A DNA stretch of 64,000 nt. Source: Microbispora siamensis. GTDB taxonomy: Bacteria > Actinomycetota > Actinomycetes > Streptosporangiales > Streptosporangiaceae. Of the stretch, positions 1 through 8,723 are shown in pieces (the first letter of the stretch is position 1; every line of letters begins with the position of its first letter). Both the position numbers and the translations under genes were made by a program. The DNA lies in the NCBI RefSeq assembly GCF_016863095.1, contig NZ_BOOF01000018.1, positions 62,001 to 126,000 on the forward strand. The letters run 5' to 3'. The notes beneath the pieces are model-generated. The model had not been told where the DNA came from, made no database searches, and saw only the letters and a program-made list of their open reading frames with translations.

Positions 1-1810
1 CGCCCGCCGCTCTCAGCTCGCCGATCAGCACCCGGTCGAAGGCGTCCTGTTCCAGGAGGGTGGCGAAGTAGACGACCCGGCCGGTTCCGAAGCGGTTGGC
101 GACGACCGCGGCGCGCCCCTTGAGCAGCCCGTCCGCGTAGGTCGCCAGTGCGGTCCCGGTTTCGAGGTGGATGTCCTCGCGCCACCAGTCCGCCGTCGCC
201 GTACGTCCGTCGGCGAACTCGACGGTGAACCGCTCGCCGGGACGCGCCGGCCAGTATTCGTCGATCTTCGCGCCGATGAGGCGGCGGAAGGCGCCCGGGT
301 AGCCGTCCGGCCGGACCCGGTTGCACTCGTCCACTACACCCGAGAAGAAGGACATGACGACCGTCCCGCCACTGCGGGCGAACTCGGTGACGGCGGCGAC
401 GCCCTCGTCGTCGACAAGGTACGCGTTGGGCACGACCAGCACCTTGTATGGCGACAGGTCGCTCCGGGTGGACACGACGTCGACCGCGTAGTGGTGCTCC
501 CACAGCGGCCGGTAGTGCCGCATGACGGTCTCCACGTAGCTGAAGTCGTTGCGGGGCAGGCCCCACAGCTCTTCCAGCCCCCACCAGCCGTTCCAGTCGA
601 ACAGGACGGCGACCTCGGCCCGCGTGGTCGTGCCCGCCACGGGTGCGAGCAGCCCGACCTCACGGCCGAGGTTCGCGACCTCCCGGAAGGTGCGCGACTC
701 CGGACCGGAGTGCGGCAGCATCGCGGAGTGGAAGCGTTCGTGCCCGCCGCGACCGGCCCGCCACTGGAAGAACATCACGGAGTCGGCTCCGCGCGAGACC
801 GCCTGGAGCGAGCCGAGCCGCATCCGGCCTGGCTCCTTGACCACGTTGAGCCTCCACTGGCTGACCGCGCTCGTGGCCTGCTCCATGAGCAGCCACGGCC
901 GCCCGCCCTTGAGCGACCGGAACAGGTCGAACTGGAAGGCCGACGCCACGTGCGAGTCCGGCTCGGCGGGGTCGGGGTAGATGTCCAGGGCCGCCGCGTC
1001 CTCCTCCGGAGCCCAGCGCCAGTAGTCGGCGTTCCGGTAGAAGCGCATGAAGTTGGTGACGATCGGAATGTCGTCGCGGAAGGAGCGGACGATGTCGCGC
1101 TCGGCGACGAAGCACTCCAGCAGGGCGTCGGAGGTGAAGCGCTTGAAGTCCAGGATGCGGCTGGGGTTCATCCACGTGCGGGGGACGCTCGGCACCTCGA
1201 CCTGGTCCCAGCCCGTGTAGACCTGCCCCCAGAAGCGGGTGGTCCACGCCTCGTTGAGGGTTTCCAGGTCGCCGTACCTGCGCCGCAGCCAGCGCCGGAA
1301 GCCAGCCGAGGCGGCCTCGTTGTACGCGGTAGGGCCGTACTCGTTGCTGATGTGCCACATGGCCAGGGCGGGATGGAAGGAGTAGCGCTCGGCGAGCCGC
1401 CTGGTGATGTTCGCCGCGTGCTCGCGGTAGATCGGGGACGAGGGGTCGTAGTGCAGGCGGTTGCCGAAGCCGAACCGCTCGCCGTCCGCCATGACCGGGA
1501 GGACCTCGGGGTGCCGGTGGATCAGCCAGGCGGGCGGCGCGGCCGTGGGAGTGGCCAGGTTGACCGCGATGCCGTTCTCGTGGAGCAGGTCCATGACCTC
1601 GTCGAGCCAGCCGAACTCGTACGTGCCGGGCTCCGGTTCCAGCGAGGCCCACGCGAAGACGCCGAGCGACACGAGGTTCACCCCCGCCTCCCGCATGAGC
1701 CGGACGTCCTCCCGCCACACGGACCGGTCCCACTGCTCGGGGTTGTAGTCCCCGCCGTACGCCAGGCCGCCGACCCGGTCTCTCAAGGCGCGCATGCGAG
1801 CGTCTGTCAT
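1..1810 (-). CDS. GH42 beta-galactosidase (3' end cut by window edge)
   Basis: Hydrolyses terminal beta-galactosides in the cytoplasm. The ATG at 1810 is preceded by an AGGAG ribosome site. About 603 residues are visible, and the family is usually 650-690 long, so only the C-terminal tail is missing. The N-terminus has the GH42 start GGDYNPEQW. WHISNEYG carries the predicted acid/base Glu157, and LLMEQATSAV carries the predicted nucleophile. There is no signal peptide. It lies 122 bp downstream of the GPH symporter, with a LacI-type palindrome in the gap, so it may be both part of the ROK locus and separately controlled. A second GH42 gene of this window starts at 53025. Confidence 0.93.
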   Translation of the reverse strand, partial: MTDARMRALRDRVGGLAYGGDYNPEQWDRSVWREDVRLMREAGVNLVSLGVFAWASLEPEPGTYEFGWLDEVMDLLHENGIAVNLATPTAAPPAWLIHRHPEVLPVMADGERFGFGNRLHYDPSSPIYREHAANITRRLAERYSFHPALAMWHISNEYGPTAYNEAASAGFRRWLRRRYGDLETLNEAWTTRFWGQVYTGWDQVEVPSVPRTWMNPSRILDFKRFTSDALLECFVAERDIVRSFRDDIPIVTNFMRFYRNADYWRWAPEEDAAALDIYPDPAEPDSHVASAFQFDLFRSLKGGRPWLLMEQATSAVSQWRLNVVKEPGRMRLGSLQAVSRGADSVMFFQWRAGRGGHERFHSAMLPHSGPESRTFREVANLGREVGLLAPVAGTTTRAEVAVLFDWNGWWGLEELWGLPRNDFSYVETVMRHYRPLWEHHYAVDVVSTRSDLSPYKVLVVPNAYLVDDEGVAAVTEFARSGGTVVMSFFSGVVDECNRVRPDGYPGAFRRLIGAKIDEYWPARPGERFTVEFADGRTATADWWREDIHLETGTALATYADGLLKGRAAVVANRFGTGRVVYFATLLEQDAFDRVLIGELRAAG

Positions 1811-1857
1811 CGAAGGCTCCTGTGCTGGGTCAGGTCATCACAGTCTCCAAAGGCACA

Positions 1858-1869
1858 GTTAGCGTTAAC
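1858..1869. promoter_or_regulatory. LacI-type operator candidate upstream of GH42
   Basis: GTTAGCGTTAAC is a 12-bp near-perfect palindrome (10 of 12 positions symmetric) with the central CG typical of LacI-family sites. It lies about 50 bp before the GH42 start, in the only gap between the symporter and the galactosidase. No intact LacI gene is in the window; a truncated one lies at 48078. Confidence 0.45.
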
Positions 1870-1932
1870 ACGGACACAGCGAATGCGCAAGGGAAACCGA
1901 TCTTCCGGCGGTCACGGGGCTTCCCGCCGCTG

Positions 1933-3285
1933 CTACGCGCCGGGCCGCCCGTTCGCGACCGGCGCGGGGGCGCTCTCGTCGCGTGGGCGGGTGCCCGGGC
2001 GCAGCGGGTAGAGGAGGTAGCAGCCGAAGGCCAGCGCCAGCACGGCCAGGGGCACCACGCCCATCGTCAGCCGGACGCCCGTCACGACGGACTCCGGCTG
2101 GACCGCGGCCCCGCTGCGATAGCCCGATCGGGACAGCACGACGGTGATGACCACGGCCTGCAAAGACACCGCCCAGCGGACGATGAACCCGTTCATCCCG
2201 AAGTACATCCCCTCGCGGCGGGTGCCCGTCCTGTGCTCGTCGTCGTCGATGACCTCGGCGAGCAGGATCTCCAGGAGCACGAGCATGCCCGCGATGCCGA
2301 CGCCGACCGCCGCCCCGGTGACCGCCGCGAGGGCGAGGTTCCCGACGAACAGGAACGGCACGAGCGCCGCGCCGTACACGACGATCGCGGCGAGGACGGC
2401 GCGGCGCGGCCCGATCCGGATGGTGACCCGGCTCCACACGTAGACCATCGGGATCGCGGTGACGAACACCGCGCCCAGGATGACGGTGTTGGCGGAGTCG
2501 GCCTCGCCCAGGGCGTACTTGGTGAAGAACGGGATCCCCGCCTGCAGCAGGGCGAAGGTCAGCTGCAGCAGGAAGCTGCCCGTGACGTACGTGACGAAGG
2601 CGCGGTTGGCGAGCGTGTAACGGAGCGCGGCGAGGAACCCGAAGCTCTCGCGCTCCGCGTGGGCCCGTTCGGCCGAGCCGCGCAGCGACAGCGCGAAGAA
2701 GGCCAGCGCCACGACGCCGAAGGACACACCCATGGCGGCCCATCCGATGGCGCCGTACAGCAGGGGCGCCGCGGCGACGCCGACGATCATGCCGACGATG
2801 GCGAACATCTGCCGCCACGACGCGGCGGCGGCCCGCTCGGCGATGGTGGTGAACATCTCGGGGAACAGCGCCACGTAGTTCAGCACCACGACGACGAACA
2901 GCACGTCGTAGACGAGGACCACGACCAGGAAGTACCAGAACCTCGCCGTCGCGCCGTCCACGAGCGGGATCCAGATCATGGTGAACGCGGCGGCCAGCGG
3001 CGCCATGCCGATCGCGATGTACGGCACCCGCCTGCCCCAGCGCGTGCGCGTCCGGTCGGACACGTGCCCCACGAACGGGTTGAGCACCGCGTTGACGATG
3101 CCGTGGATCACCATGGCGACGCCGATGAGCGACGGGTCGACGCCCAGGTGGTCGACGTAGTAGAAGGTGGCGAACGTCGCGAACGCCTGGCTGAGCAGAT
3201 TGACCGACAGGTTGCCCGACCCGTAGGCCAGCACCTGGCCGCGCTTCAACGAGCCCGTCAATGAGCCCGTCACGGGGCCCGTCAT
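1933..3285 (-). CDS. MFS sugar symporter, GPH (MelB-like) family
   Basis: A 450-residue membrane protein with about 12 hydrophobic segments and the GPH-type motif HVSDRTRTRWGRRVPYI after TM2. Members import glycosides or oligosaccharides with cations. The ATG at 3285 overlaps the stop of the deacetylase gene (ATGA), so the two are translationally coupled. The N-terminus has a short repeated MTGPVTGSLTGSL stretch before the first membrane segment. Substrate is unknown; neighbours suggest a galactoside, possibly N-acetylated. Confidence 0.88.
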   Translation of the reverse strand: MTGPVTGSLTGSLKRGQVLAYGSGNLSVNLLSQAFATFATFYYVDHLGVDPSLIGVAMVIHGIVNAVLNPFVGHVSDRTRTRWGRRVPYIAIGMAPLAAAFTMIWIPLVDGATARFWYFLVVVLVYDVLFVVVVLNYVALFPEMFTTIAERAAAASWRQMFAIVGMIVGVAAAPLLYGAIGWAAMGVSFGVVALAFFALSLRGSAERAHAERESFGFLAALRYTLANRAFVTYVTGSFLLQLTFALLQAGIPFFTKYALGEADSANTVILGAVFVTAIPMVYVWSRVTIRIGPRRAVLAAIVVYGAALVPFLFVGNLALAAVTGAAVGVGIAGMLVLLEILLAEVIDDDEHRTGTRREGMYFGMNGFIVRWAVSLQAVVITVVLSRSGYRSGAAVQPESVVTGVRLTMGVVPLAVLALAFGCYLLYPLRPGTRPRDESAPAPVANGRPGA

Positions 3286-4178
3286 CGGGCCCTCTGAAGG
3301 GTTCGCAGGTCGGACCAGCCGATGAGGCGGACGCCCTCCTCCGCGATGGCGCGGCGGACCTCCGGATCGGTGAACAGCCGCAGTTCCATGCCGCGTTTGG
3401 CGTGATGCGGCATGATCTGCCGGAGCTCGCCGGTGTCCTCGAACGGGTGGATGTAGATCTCGGTGACACCGGGGCGCAGCGCCCGGATCAGCGCGATCAT
3501 GTCGCTTCTGACGCTCTCGTACGTCTCCCCCTCGGCCAGTTCGAAGGGCAGCGTCCACAGCCGGTCGAGGATCACCACGCCCGCCGCGTCCGCGGCCTCG
3601 GCCCTGGCCCGCGCGAACGGCTCCAGTTCCTCCGGCAGGCCCATGCCGTCGAGGGTCCGGGGCAGGCGGAACGGCAGGCCGTGCTCCGCGCACGCCTTGA
3701 AGACCACGTCGAGGAAGTCCCTGCCGGTGGCCAGGCCGTACAGGCTGCCCATGTGGTTGTCGGCGTGCGACGGGTCGAGGCCGAGGGCGACGGCCCTGCG
3801 GATCTGCGCGTCGATCTCCGCGCGGACCTCCTCGGGGTCGGCCCGCTCCTCCACTGTGCGGCAGTCGGCCGGGAAGTAGCCGGCGTCGTCCACGAGCGAG
3901 GACACCGCGCGGTCGCGGGTCACCGGTCCCCACCGGTATCCCTCCCACTCGCTGGTGAACGTCAGGTGGACGCCCACGTCGTAGCCGCCCGCGACAGCCG
4001 TACGGACCGCGTCGGGGGCCCACGGGCACGGCGTCATGACGGTCGCCGAGCTGATGGCGCGGGCGGCCAGCAGTGCGGTGATGCCCGTGTTGGCCGCCCG
4101 GCACATGCCGTAGTCGTCGGCGTTCACGATCAGCAGCCGGTCGTCCGGCCCGGCGCCGAGCCGTTGCGCGAGGTTCAC
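3282..4178 (-). CDS. YdjC/ChbG-family carbohydrate deacetylase
   Basis: 298 residues. The N-terminus LLIVNADDYGMC and later HLTF and HADNHMG motifs are those of YdjC/ChbG metal-dependent deacetylases, which remove N-acetyl groups from chitooligosaccharides or related disaccharides. The metal ligands are the Asp pair and the His residues of these motifs. The GTG start at 4178 overlaps the ROK gene stop (GTGA), and its own stop overlaps the symporter start, so all three genes are coupled. Context suggests an acetylated sugar is imported, deacetylated and hydrolysed. Confidence 0.88.
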   Translation of the reverse strand: MNLAQRLGAGPDDRLLIVNADDYGMCRAANTGITALLAARAISSATVMTPCPWAPDAVRTAVAGGYDVGVHLTFTSEWEGYRWGPVTRDRAVSSLVDDAGYFPADCRTVEERADPEEVRAEIDAQIRRAVALGLDPSHADNHMGSLYGLATGRDFLDVVFKACAEHGLPFRLPRTLDGMGLPEELEPFARARAEAADAAGVVILDRLWTLPFELAEGETYESVRSDMIALIRALRPGVTEIYIHPFEDTGELRQIMPHHAKRGMELRLFTDPEVRRAIAEEGVRLIGWSDLRTLQRAR

Positions 4179-5377
4179 GCGATGTCCCCTTCCTCGGACC
4201 CTGCCGGGTCCGTGTCGTACGGCCGCCCGCCCACGACGGCGGCGAAGGCGCGTTCGCGCGCCCGATGGCGGGCGAGCCAGGCCGCACCGCGCAGCACCGC
4301 GTCCCCGGGAACGCCGCTCGCGATGATCCTGATCGGGAGCGGCGCGGCGTCCCTGGCCAGGTGGCGGCGGATGCGGCCGAGCAGCAGGTCGGCGCTGGCG
4401 CCGAACGCGCCGCCGAGCACGAACAGCTCCGGCTCGATCACGAGGGCGATGGAGGCCGCGACGTGGGCGATCCTGCGGGCGGTCGCGTCGACGACGGCGA
4501 GCGCCCTCTCGTCGCCGCCCCTGGCGCTTTCGAAGATCTCGCGCGGCGACGGCCTGCCCTCGATGCCCGCCTGCCTGGCCTGTTCGGCGATGCGGCGGGC
4601 GCCGAGCACCTCCGTGCCGAGCTCGGTCGCGGGATGGGGCAGGAATCCGACCTCGCCAGCTCCTCCGGCGAAGCCCCGATGCAGACGGCCGCCGAGCACG
4701 ATCCCGGCGCCGAGGCCGACCCCAAGGCCGAGCAGGACGAAGTCGGCGACGTCGGCGCACGCGCCGAACCGCTGCTCGGCGACGGCGGCGAGGTTGACGT
4801 CGTTCTCCAGCAGCAGGGGCACCGGCAGGTCGCGCTCGATCGCCTCGGCCAGGCCGCGGCCGCCCTGCGGCAGCCCGTAGGCCCGCCTGACGGTGCGGCC
4901 GTCGCGTGCCACGACCGCGGGGACTCCGACGACGGCCTGGCCGATGGCGCCGGTCTCGGTCCCGGCGCGTCCGGCGCACTCGGCGGCGAGCGCGGTCACC
5001 GCCGCCGCTGTGTCGGCCACCCTGCGGCGCGGCGCTTCGGTCTCCGCCTGGGCGAGCGTCTCCCCCACCGCGTCGACGAGGACGGCGCGGACGCGCAGGT
5101 GGCCGATGTCGACACCGAGCGCGAGCGCGCAGCGGGGAGCGACCCGGTAGAGGGTCGCGGCGGGCCCGCGACGGGTGGTGTCGGCGCCCGCCTCCTCGAC
5201 GACCCCGCGTGCGACGAGCTCGCGCAGCGTCTGGGCGACGGTGGTCTTGGACAGGCCGGTGGCCCTGGTGATCTCCGGCCGGCCCAGCGGCCCCTCGCGG
5301 TCGACCACGTCGAGCACGGCGCGGGCGTTGATCGACCAGAGCAGGCCCTGCGGCCCGGCCAGGTAGTTCCCGCTCAC
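4175..5377 (-). CDS. ROK-family transcriptional repressor
   Basis: About 400 residues: an N-terminal winged helix (residues about 15-65, GRPEITRATGLSKTTVAQTLRELV) and a sugar-kinase-like ROK domain with LALGVDIG near the start and the ENDVNLAAVAE stretch. GTG at 5377 is chosen because GAGG sits 5 nt before it. The in-frame GTG at 5383 overlaps that site and is less likely. It is the first gene of the ROK-deacetylase-symporter operon and probably represses it until a sugar binds. The palindrome just upstream is a likely self-binding site. Confidence 0.9.
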   Translation of the reverse strand: MSGNYLAGPQGLLWSINARAVLDVVDREGPLGRPEITRATGLSKTTVAQTLRELVARGVVEEAGADTTRRGPAATLYRVAPRCALALGVDIGHLRVRAVLVDAVGETLAQAETEAPRRRVADTAAAVTALAAECAGRAGTETGAIGQAVVGVPAVVARDGRTVRRAYGLPQGGRGLAEAIERDLPVPLLLENDVNLAAVAEQRFGACADVADFVLLGLGVGLGAGIVLGGRLHRGFAGGAGEVGFLPHPATELGTEVLGARRIAEQARQAGIEGRPSPREIFESARGGDERALAVVDATARRIAHVAASIALVIEPELFVLGGAFGASADLLLGRIRRHLARDAAPLPIRIIASGVPGDAVLRGAAWLARHRARERAFAAVVGGRPYDTDPAGSEEGDIA

Positions 5378-5397
5378 GCTCACCTCGCGTCCGGCCC

Positions 5398-5422
5398 GAG
5401 TAGGTCGGAAAGTTTCCTACTC
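5398..5422. promoter_or_regulatory. ROK operator (overlapping palindromes)
   Basis: Outer arms GAGTAGG and CCTACTC (7 bp, perfect) enclose a second palindrome, GGAAAGTTTCC at 5407-5417. The core resembles the GGAAA-TTTCC palindromes reported for CsnR-type ROK repressors of chitosan genes in Streptomyces. It sits 20-45 bp upstream of the ROK start and may also act on the divergent ADP-ribosylglycohydrolase gene. Confidence 0.6.
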
Positions 5423-5500
5423 GAGGTGAGCCGTTTCTATCCGATCGGCGGCCCCACGACAAGACCGCTACGGTTCATTCGAGGCAGAAAGGGGACCATC

Positions 5501-6595
5501 GTGAGCAATGCCGGAACGGGCGAGATTCCGTTCGGGGCCCGGGTGCGCGGCTGCCTGCTCGGCGGGGCCGTAGGCGACGCCCTCGGCGCGCCCGTGGAGT
5601 TCGACTCGATCGCCGCCATCCGCCGCAACCATGGCGAGGCGGGCCTGACCGACCTCGCGCCCGACTGGCGCGGCAAGACCGGCCTGATCACCGACGACAC
5701 CCAGATGACGCTGTTCACCGTCGAGGGGCTGATCCGCGCCGGCGTACGCGTCAGTGAGAGAGGCATCGGCGGCGGTGAGGTGCAGGTGGTCCGCCACGCC
5801 TACCTGCGCTGGCTCGACACGCAGGAGCACCGCGTGCCGCCGCCCGCGAACGACCTCGTCCGCACCGGTTGGCTGCGCGAGCAGACCTGGCTCTACTCCC
5901 GTCGCGCACCCGGCAACGCCTGTCTGTCCGGCCTGCGCGCCGACCTCGGCCCGCTCGCCGCCCCCGGCCTGCCCGGGCCGGTCAACCCCGGTTCCAAGGG
6001 CTGCGGCACCGTCATGCGCTCCGCGCCGTTCGGACTGGCCACCCACGACCCGCGGGCGGCCTTCACGCTCTCGGCCGACTGCGCCCAGATCACGCACGGA
6101 CACCCCACCGGTTATCTGGCGGCCGGGGCCTTCGCCGCGCTGGTCTGTTTCCTGGCCCAGGGCGCGCCGCTCGCGAAGGCCGTACGCGACACTCTCGGCC
6201 TGCTCGCCGAACGGCCCGCGCACGAGGAGACCACCGCCGCGATCGAGGCGGCGGTCTCCCTGGCCGGCACGGCGGAGCCGTCGCCCGAGACGGTGGAGAC
6301 GCTCGGCGGCGGGTGGGTCGCCGAGGAGGCGCTCGCCATCGCGGTCTACTGCGCGCTGGTGAGCGGCGACGACATCGAGCGGGCGCTGCTGCTCGCGGTC
6401 AACCACTCCGGCGACAGCGACTCCACCGGCTCCCTCTGCGGCAACCTGCTCGGCACCGTGCACGGCGACGCGGCCCTCCCCCGGCACTGGGTGTCCCGGC
6501 TGGAGGGCAGGGACACCGTCGTCGAACTCGCCGACGACCTCACCACCCAGTTCACCGGCGGCCGCGTCGACCGGGACAAGTACCCCGGCGGCTGA
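5501..6595 (+). CDS. ADP-ribosylglycohydrolase family protein
   Basis: 364 residues, about the usual family size. GGAVGDALGAPVEF near residue 20, DDTQMTL near 68 and the late GDSDSTG match the metal-binding motifs of ADP-ribosylglycohydrolases (ARH/DraG), which remove ADP-ribose from proteins or small molecules. GTG at 5501 follows AAGGGGA at good spacing. It is divergent from the ROK operon across a short shared promoter region. Actual substrate is unknown. Some family members act in nitrogenase control or as antidotes to ADP-ribosyltransferase toxins, but no partner toxin is adjacent. Confidence 0.88.
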   Translation: MSNAGTGEIPFGARVRGCLLGGAVGDALGAPVEFDSIAAIRRNHGEAGLTDLAPDWRGKTGLITDDTQMTLFTVEGLIRAGVRVSERGIGGGEVQVVRHAYLRWLDTQEHRVPPPANDLVRTGWLREQTWLYSRRAPGNACLSGLRADLGPLAAPGLPGPVNPGSKGCGTVMRSAPFGLATHDPRAAFTLSADCAQITHGHPTGYLAAGAFAALVCFLAQGAPLAKAVRDTLGLLAERPAHEETTAAIEAAVSLAGTAEPSPETVETLGGGWVAEEALAIAVYCALVSGDDIERALLLAVNHSGDSDSTGSLCGNLLGTVHGDAALPRHWVSRLEGRDTVVELADDLTTQFTGGRVDRDKYPGG

Positions 6596-6696
6596 CCGCA
6601 ACGAATCCGAACCGCGTGAGACGCACGCTCCGCCGGGATCATGTCGGTGGATCGTTGTAATCTTCCGGACGTACTGGTGATGCGGCCCGACGGGCT

Positions 6697-6720
6697 TCCG
6701 TTCTCTCGTTCGAGAACGGA
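6697..6720. terminator. Hairpin between glycohydrolase and helicase genes
   Basis: Perfect 9-bp arms TCCGTTCTC/GAGAACGGA with a 6-nt loop, about 100 bp after the glycohydrolase stop and 50 bp before the next start. It has no T-tract, so it could be a terminator or an operator of the downstream gene. Confidence 0.45.
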
Positions 6721-6768
6721 CACGCCCCCATACCGCACGAGTCTTTCGTGCTGCCTGGGGGTAGGTCC

Positions 6769-8637
6769 GTGGCCGTTGTCCGGCATTCCGCGGAAGGTCT
6801 GCTTCAGCTCGCGTCCGTGCCGGAGAGGGTGCTGAGCGAGGTGATCGCCGAACAGCTTCGCATCACTCAGGGCGTCAACCCCGGCAGGAGCGAGCGAAGG
6901 TCCTGGGATCGCAGCCTGCCCGTGCTCGCCCGTGACCTCGTCGACGCCGGGCTCGGCGGCGTCGAGATGCTGCTGGAATACCAGTTACCGCTCACCAGCA
7001 AGCGGGCCGACGTGATCCTCGCCGGCGTGGACCGGCACAGCGGCGACGACGCATACGTCGTCGTGGAGCTCAAGCAGTGGAGCCACGCCGAGCTGTACGA
7101 GGACGACGCCGACCTCGTTCTCGTCCCCGGCATGGGCGACCACCCCAAACTTCACCCGGTCGTGCAGGTGCACGGCTACTGCGACTACCTCGCCGACTTC
7201 GTCGGCGCCCTGGAGGACCGCCGTCACGCCGTACGCGGCGTCGCCTACCTGCACAATGCGAACGACCTGGACATCCACGACCTCTACGACCGCGTGGACG
7301 ACGAGCGGACCCGTCTGTTCAGCCAGAGCCGTCGCGGCCAGTTCATCGACTACCTTCGTGCGCAGTTCGCGCCCGAACCCGGTGCGCACGCCGCCGACAG
7401 GCTGCTGGCGTCGGCGATCCGGCCGTCCAAGCAACTGCTGAAGGTGGCCGCGGCCGAGATCAAGCATCGGGACCAGTTCGTCCTGCTGGACCAGCAGCGC
7501 CTGGCGTACGGGATCGTGCTGCACGCGGTGGAGAAGGCCAGGGCGTCCGACTCCAAGGAAGTCGTCATCGTCACCGGAGGTCCCGGCTCGGGCAAGAGCG
7601 TCATCGCCCTGTCGCTGCTCGGCGAACTCGCCGAGCGCGGCTATCCGGCACACCACGCCACCGGATCGCGGTCCTTCACCGAGACCATGCGCCGCCACGT
7701 GGCCAGGGGATCCACGCGCACGAAGGCGATGTTCAAGTACTTCAACAACTTCATGGCCGCCAAGCCCAACGACCTCGACGTGCTGATCTGCGACGAGGCC
7801 CACCGGATCCGCGAGACCTCGGCCAATCGCTTCACGAAGGCCGCCGACCGGACGGGGCGTTCCCAGCTCGACGAGCTGATGAGCGCCGCCCGTGTCCCCG
7901 TCTTCCTCCTGGACGAACACCAGGTGGTGCGGCCGGGCGAGACCGGGACCGTCGCCGACATCAGGGCGCACGCCCAGGCCCGCGGGCTGGCCGTACAGCA
8001 GGTGGACCTGGACGCCCAGTTCCGCTGCGGCGGCAGCCGCGCGTACGAGGAATGGGTGCTGCGACTGCTCGGCCTGAACGGTGAGGATCCCGAGCCGTGG
8101 ACCGGCGACCCCCACTTCGAGGTCACGCTCGCCGACTCGCCGTACGAGTTGGAGGGGCTGCTGCGGGGGAAGCTGAACGACGGTTACTCGGCACGGATGA
8201 CGGCCGGCTTCTGCTGGCGATGGAGCGACCCGGACGGCGACCGCCTCGTCTCCGACGTGCGGATCGACGGCTGGTTCAAGCCGTGGAACGTCAAGGGCGA
8301 CCGCGCCGTCGGTGACGCCCCTCCCAGCGCGCTGTGGGCCACGATGCCGGGCGGCTTCGAGCAGGTCGGCTGCGTGTACACCGCCCAGGGCTTCGAGTAC
8401 GACTGGAACGGCGTCGTCTTCGGCCCCGACCTAATCTATCGGGACGGCCGTCTGATCACGGTACGCGCCGCCAGCAAGGACCCCGCGCTGCTGAAGAAAT
8501 CCGTCACGGACGAACAGGCCGACCGGCTGATCCGCAACACCTACAAGGTGCTGCTGACCCGCGGCATGATCGGCACGGCTGTCTACTCCGTCGACGCCAG
8601 GACGCAGGACTTCCTCGCCACCCTGCTTGATCGATAG
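6769..8637 (+). CDS. Nuclease-like plus Schlafen-group-3 (DUF2075) helicase protein
   Basis: 622 residues. GTG at 6769 follows a GGGGGTAGG ribosome site; an upstream in-frame GTG at 6748 lacks one. The N-terminal part has the pattern RADVIL...VVELKQW, like a PD-(D/E)XK nuclease core (Asp, Glu-x-Lys). The C-terminal half has Walker A GGPGSGKS at about residue 270, a DEAH box near 342 (CDEAHRIRE) and a late helicase motif YTAQGFEYDWNG. This matches the DUF2075/SLFN-g3 helicase fold. Members often occur in mobile or defence contexts, so a role in nucleic-acid surveillance is plausible but not shown. It stands alone; the neighbouring genes do not explain it. Confidence 0.85.
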   Translation: MAVVRHSAEGLLQLASVPERVLSEVIAEQLRITQGVNPGRSERRSWDRSLPVLARDLVDAGLGGVEMLLEYQLPLTSKRADVILAGVDRHSGDDAYVVVELKQWSHAELYEDDADLVLVPGMGDHPKLHPVVQVHGYCDYLADFVGALEDRRHAVRGVAYLHNANDLDIHDLYDRVDDERTRLFSQSRRGQFIDYLRAQFAPEPGAHAADRLLASAIRPSKQLLKVAAAEIKHRDQFVLLDQQRLAYGIVLHAVEKARASDSKEVVIVTGGPGSGKSVIALSLLGELAERGYPAHHATGSRSFTETMRRHVARGSTRTKAMFKYFNNFMAAKPNDLDVLICDEAHRIRETSANRFTKAADRTGRSQLDELMSAARVPVFLLDEHQVVRPGETGTVADIRAHAQARGLAVQQVDLDAQFRCGGSRAYEEWVLRLLGLNGEDPEPWTGDPHFEVTLADSPYELEGLLRGKLNDGYSARMTAGFCWRWSDPDGDRLVSDVRIDGWFKPWNVKGDRAVGDAPPSALWATMPGGFEQVGCVYTAQGFEYDWNGVVFGPDLIYRDGRLITVRAASKDPALLKKSVTDEQADRLIRNTYKVLLTRGMIGTAVYSVDARTQDFLATLLDR

Positions 8638-8723
8638 GGTGGCCCGGCTCCGCTGCCGACCCACAGCCTGAGCGGCTGAAGGTCCGCGCCTCCTGCGGCG
8701 CCGCGCCGGCCGGTTGATCCGGC

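Noticed and set aside
167-2011. 614-codon plus-strand open frame opposite the GH42 gene
   Set aside because: The translation is low-complexity Arg/Val/Gly/Asp typical of an antisense frame in GC-rich DNA, whereas the minus strand gives a full GH42 enzyme.
5501-8637. ADP-ribosylglycohydrolase and helicase as a toxin-antitoxin or two-gene defence pair
   Set aside because: They are 173 bp apart with a hairpin between them and no ADP-ribosyltransferase nearby; the evidence is too thin to call a system.
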